The translations under genes were made by a program, and so were the position numbers. A DNA stretch of 5,907 nucleotides from NCBI GenBank assembly GCA_028284105.1, contig JANQSK010001148.1, positions 1 through 5,907 on the forward strand, in the 5' to 3' direction. The DNA comes from Anaerolineae bacterium. GTDB lineage: Bacteria > Chloroflexota > Anaerolineae > Promineifilales > Promineifilaceae. The notes under the pieces were generated by a model, which was given only the letters and a program-made list of their open reading frames with translations, had not been told where the DNA came from and did not search any database. Numbering within the stretch: position 1 is the first letter of the stretch; every line of letters begins with the position of its first letter. Shown one piece after another: positions 5,583-5,907 of the stretch.

Positions 5583-5907
5583 ATGAAGAACAACATCTTT
5601 ACATTTATCGTTGTGGTTGCAATTCTCGTATTTATTGTTTCTTTTGGAACCAACACAGGTAAGCAGGCTCAGACGGCTCAAGAATGGACTCGAATCAATC
5701 ATGATGATTTTAATTTTTCAATAGAAGCTCCAAACAGGTTTACGAGAATTCTTTCGAATGAAAGTGGATTTAAACATGGTGATGATGTTCGATTAATAAT
5801 TTATACGAACAGTTGGCAACTCCCAAGCAGGTTTTCAATAAGGGTTGAAACGCTTTCATTTGATAATCCTACCTTAGTAGATGTGGTGAATTGGGGTAAT
5901 GAACCAC
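5583..5907 (+). CDS. Hypothetical exported or membrane-anchored protein (3' end outside window)
   Basis: An ATG at 5583 opens a frame of 108 codons that runs off the right edge. The N-terminus is MKNN followed by a hydrophobic stretch (about 6-21) and then a polar, Gln/Thr-rich linker. This indicates a signal peptide or single membrane anchor; there is no Cys, so it is not a lipoprotein. The visible mature part (EWTRINHDDFNFSIEAPNRF at 34-53, then mixed beta-like sequence) looks like a small extracellular beta-rich domain, but I do not recognise a family. The start follows the lipoprotein stop by 4 nt, with GGAG (5570-5573) 9 nt upstream inside the end of that gene, so the two are probably co-transcribed and translationally coupled. 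Base composition is AT-rich like its upstream neighbour. Confidence 0.75.
   Translation, partial: MKNNIFTFIVVVAILVFIVSFGTNTGKQAQTAQEWTRINHDDFNFSIEAPNRFTRILSNESGFKHGDDVRLIIYTNSWQLPSRFSIRVETLSFDNPTLVDVVNWGNEP

Noticed and set aside
5508..5702. 64-codon minus-strand open frame
   Set aside because: Antisense across the end of the lipoprotein gene and the start of the next gene, both of which have better coding evidence.

Overview
The window is bacterial DNA: genes are compact, Shine-Dalgarno sites precede most starts, one protein has a bacterial lipobox, and one gene appears to use a TTG start. I cannot fix the species. The gene content resembles that of marine bacteria that demethylate N-methylated compounds. 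PD40-type lipoproteins and short G-rich tandem repeats would also fit a Chloroflexi-like genome, but that is a weak inference.

Right to left on the minus strand, from about 3745 to beyond the left edge, lies a probable three-gene methyl-group catabolism operon. First is a homocysteine S-methyltransferase (2780-3745). It is followed after 8 nt by a trimethylamine methyltransferase (MttB)-family protein without pyrrolysine (1257-2771). After a 161-nt gap comes a sarcosine oxidase beta-subunit-like flavoprotein (1-1095, cut by the window edge). A plausible joint role is stepwise demethylation of glycine betaine or a related methylated amine. The MttB-like enzyme would take the first methyl group through a corrinoid carrier, the Hcy-methyltransferase would pass it to homocysteine to make methionine, and the flavoprotein would oxidise the secondary or tertiary N-methyl amine left behind. 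The substrate is inferred. No corrinoid protein and no other sarcosine oxidase subunit is visible here.

The gap between the MttB-like gene and the flavoprotein gene holds an AT-rich, nearly concentric imperfect palindrome of about 100 bp containing a degenerate 9-nt tandem repeat, plus a pure purine tract (minus strand) right after the MttB-like stop. The two adjacent methyltransferases carry arginine-rich ends facing the same gene junction.

From 3746 to 4264 is a 519-nt divergent intergenic region. It contains a perfect 7-bp hairpin just upstream of the homocysteine methyltransferase ribosome binding site, a G-rich degenerate ATTGGGG-type 7/8-nt tandem repeat, and a small inverted repeat overlapping a weak candidate promoter.

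On the plus strand, 4265-5578 encodes a beta-propeller-like lipoprotein. It is followed after 4 nt by the start of a second exported or membrane-anchored protein (5583 to beyond the right edge). These two genes are clearly more AT-rich than the minus-strand operon and look functionally separate from it.
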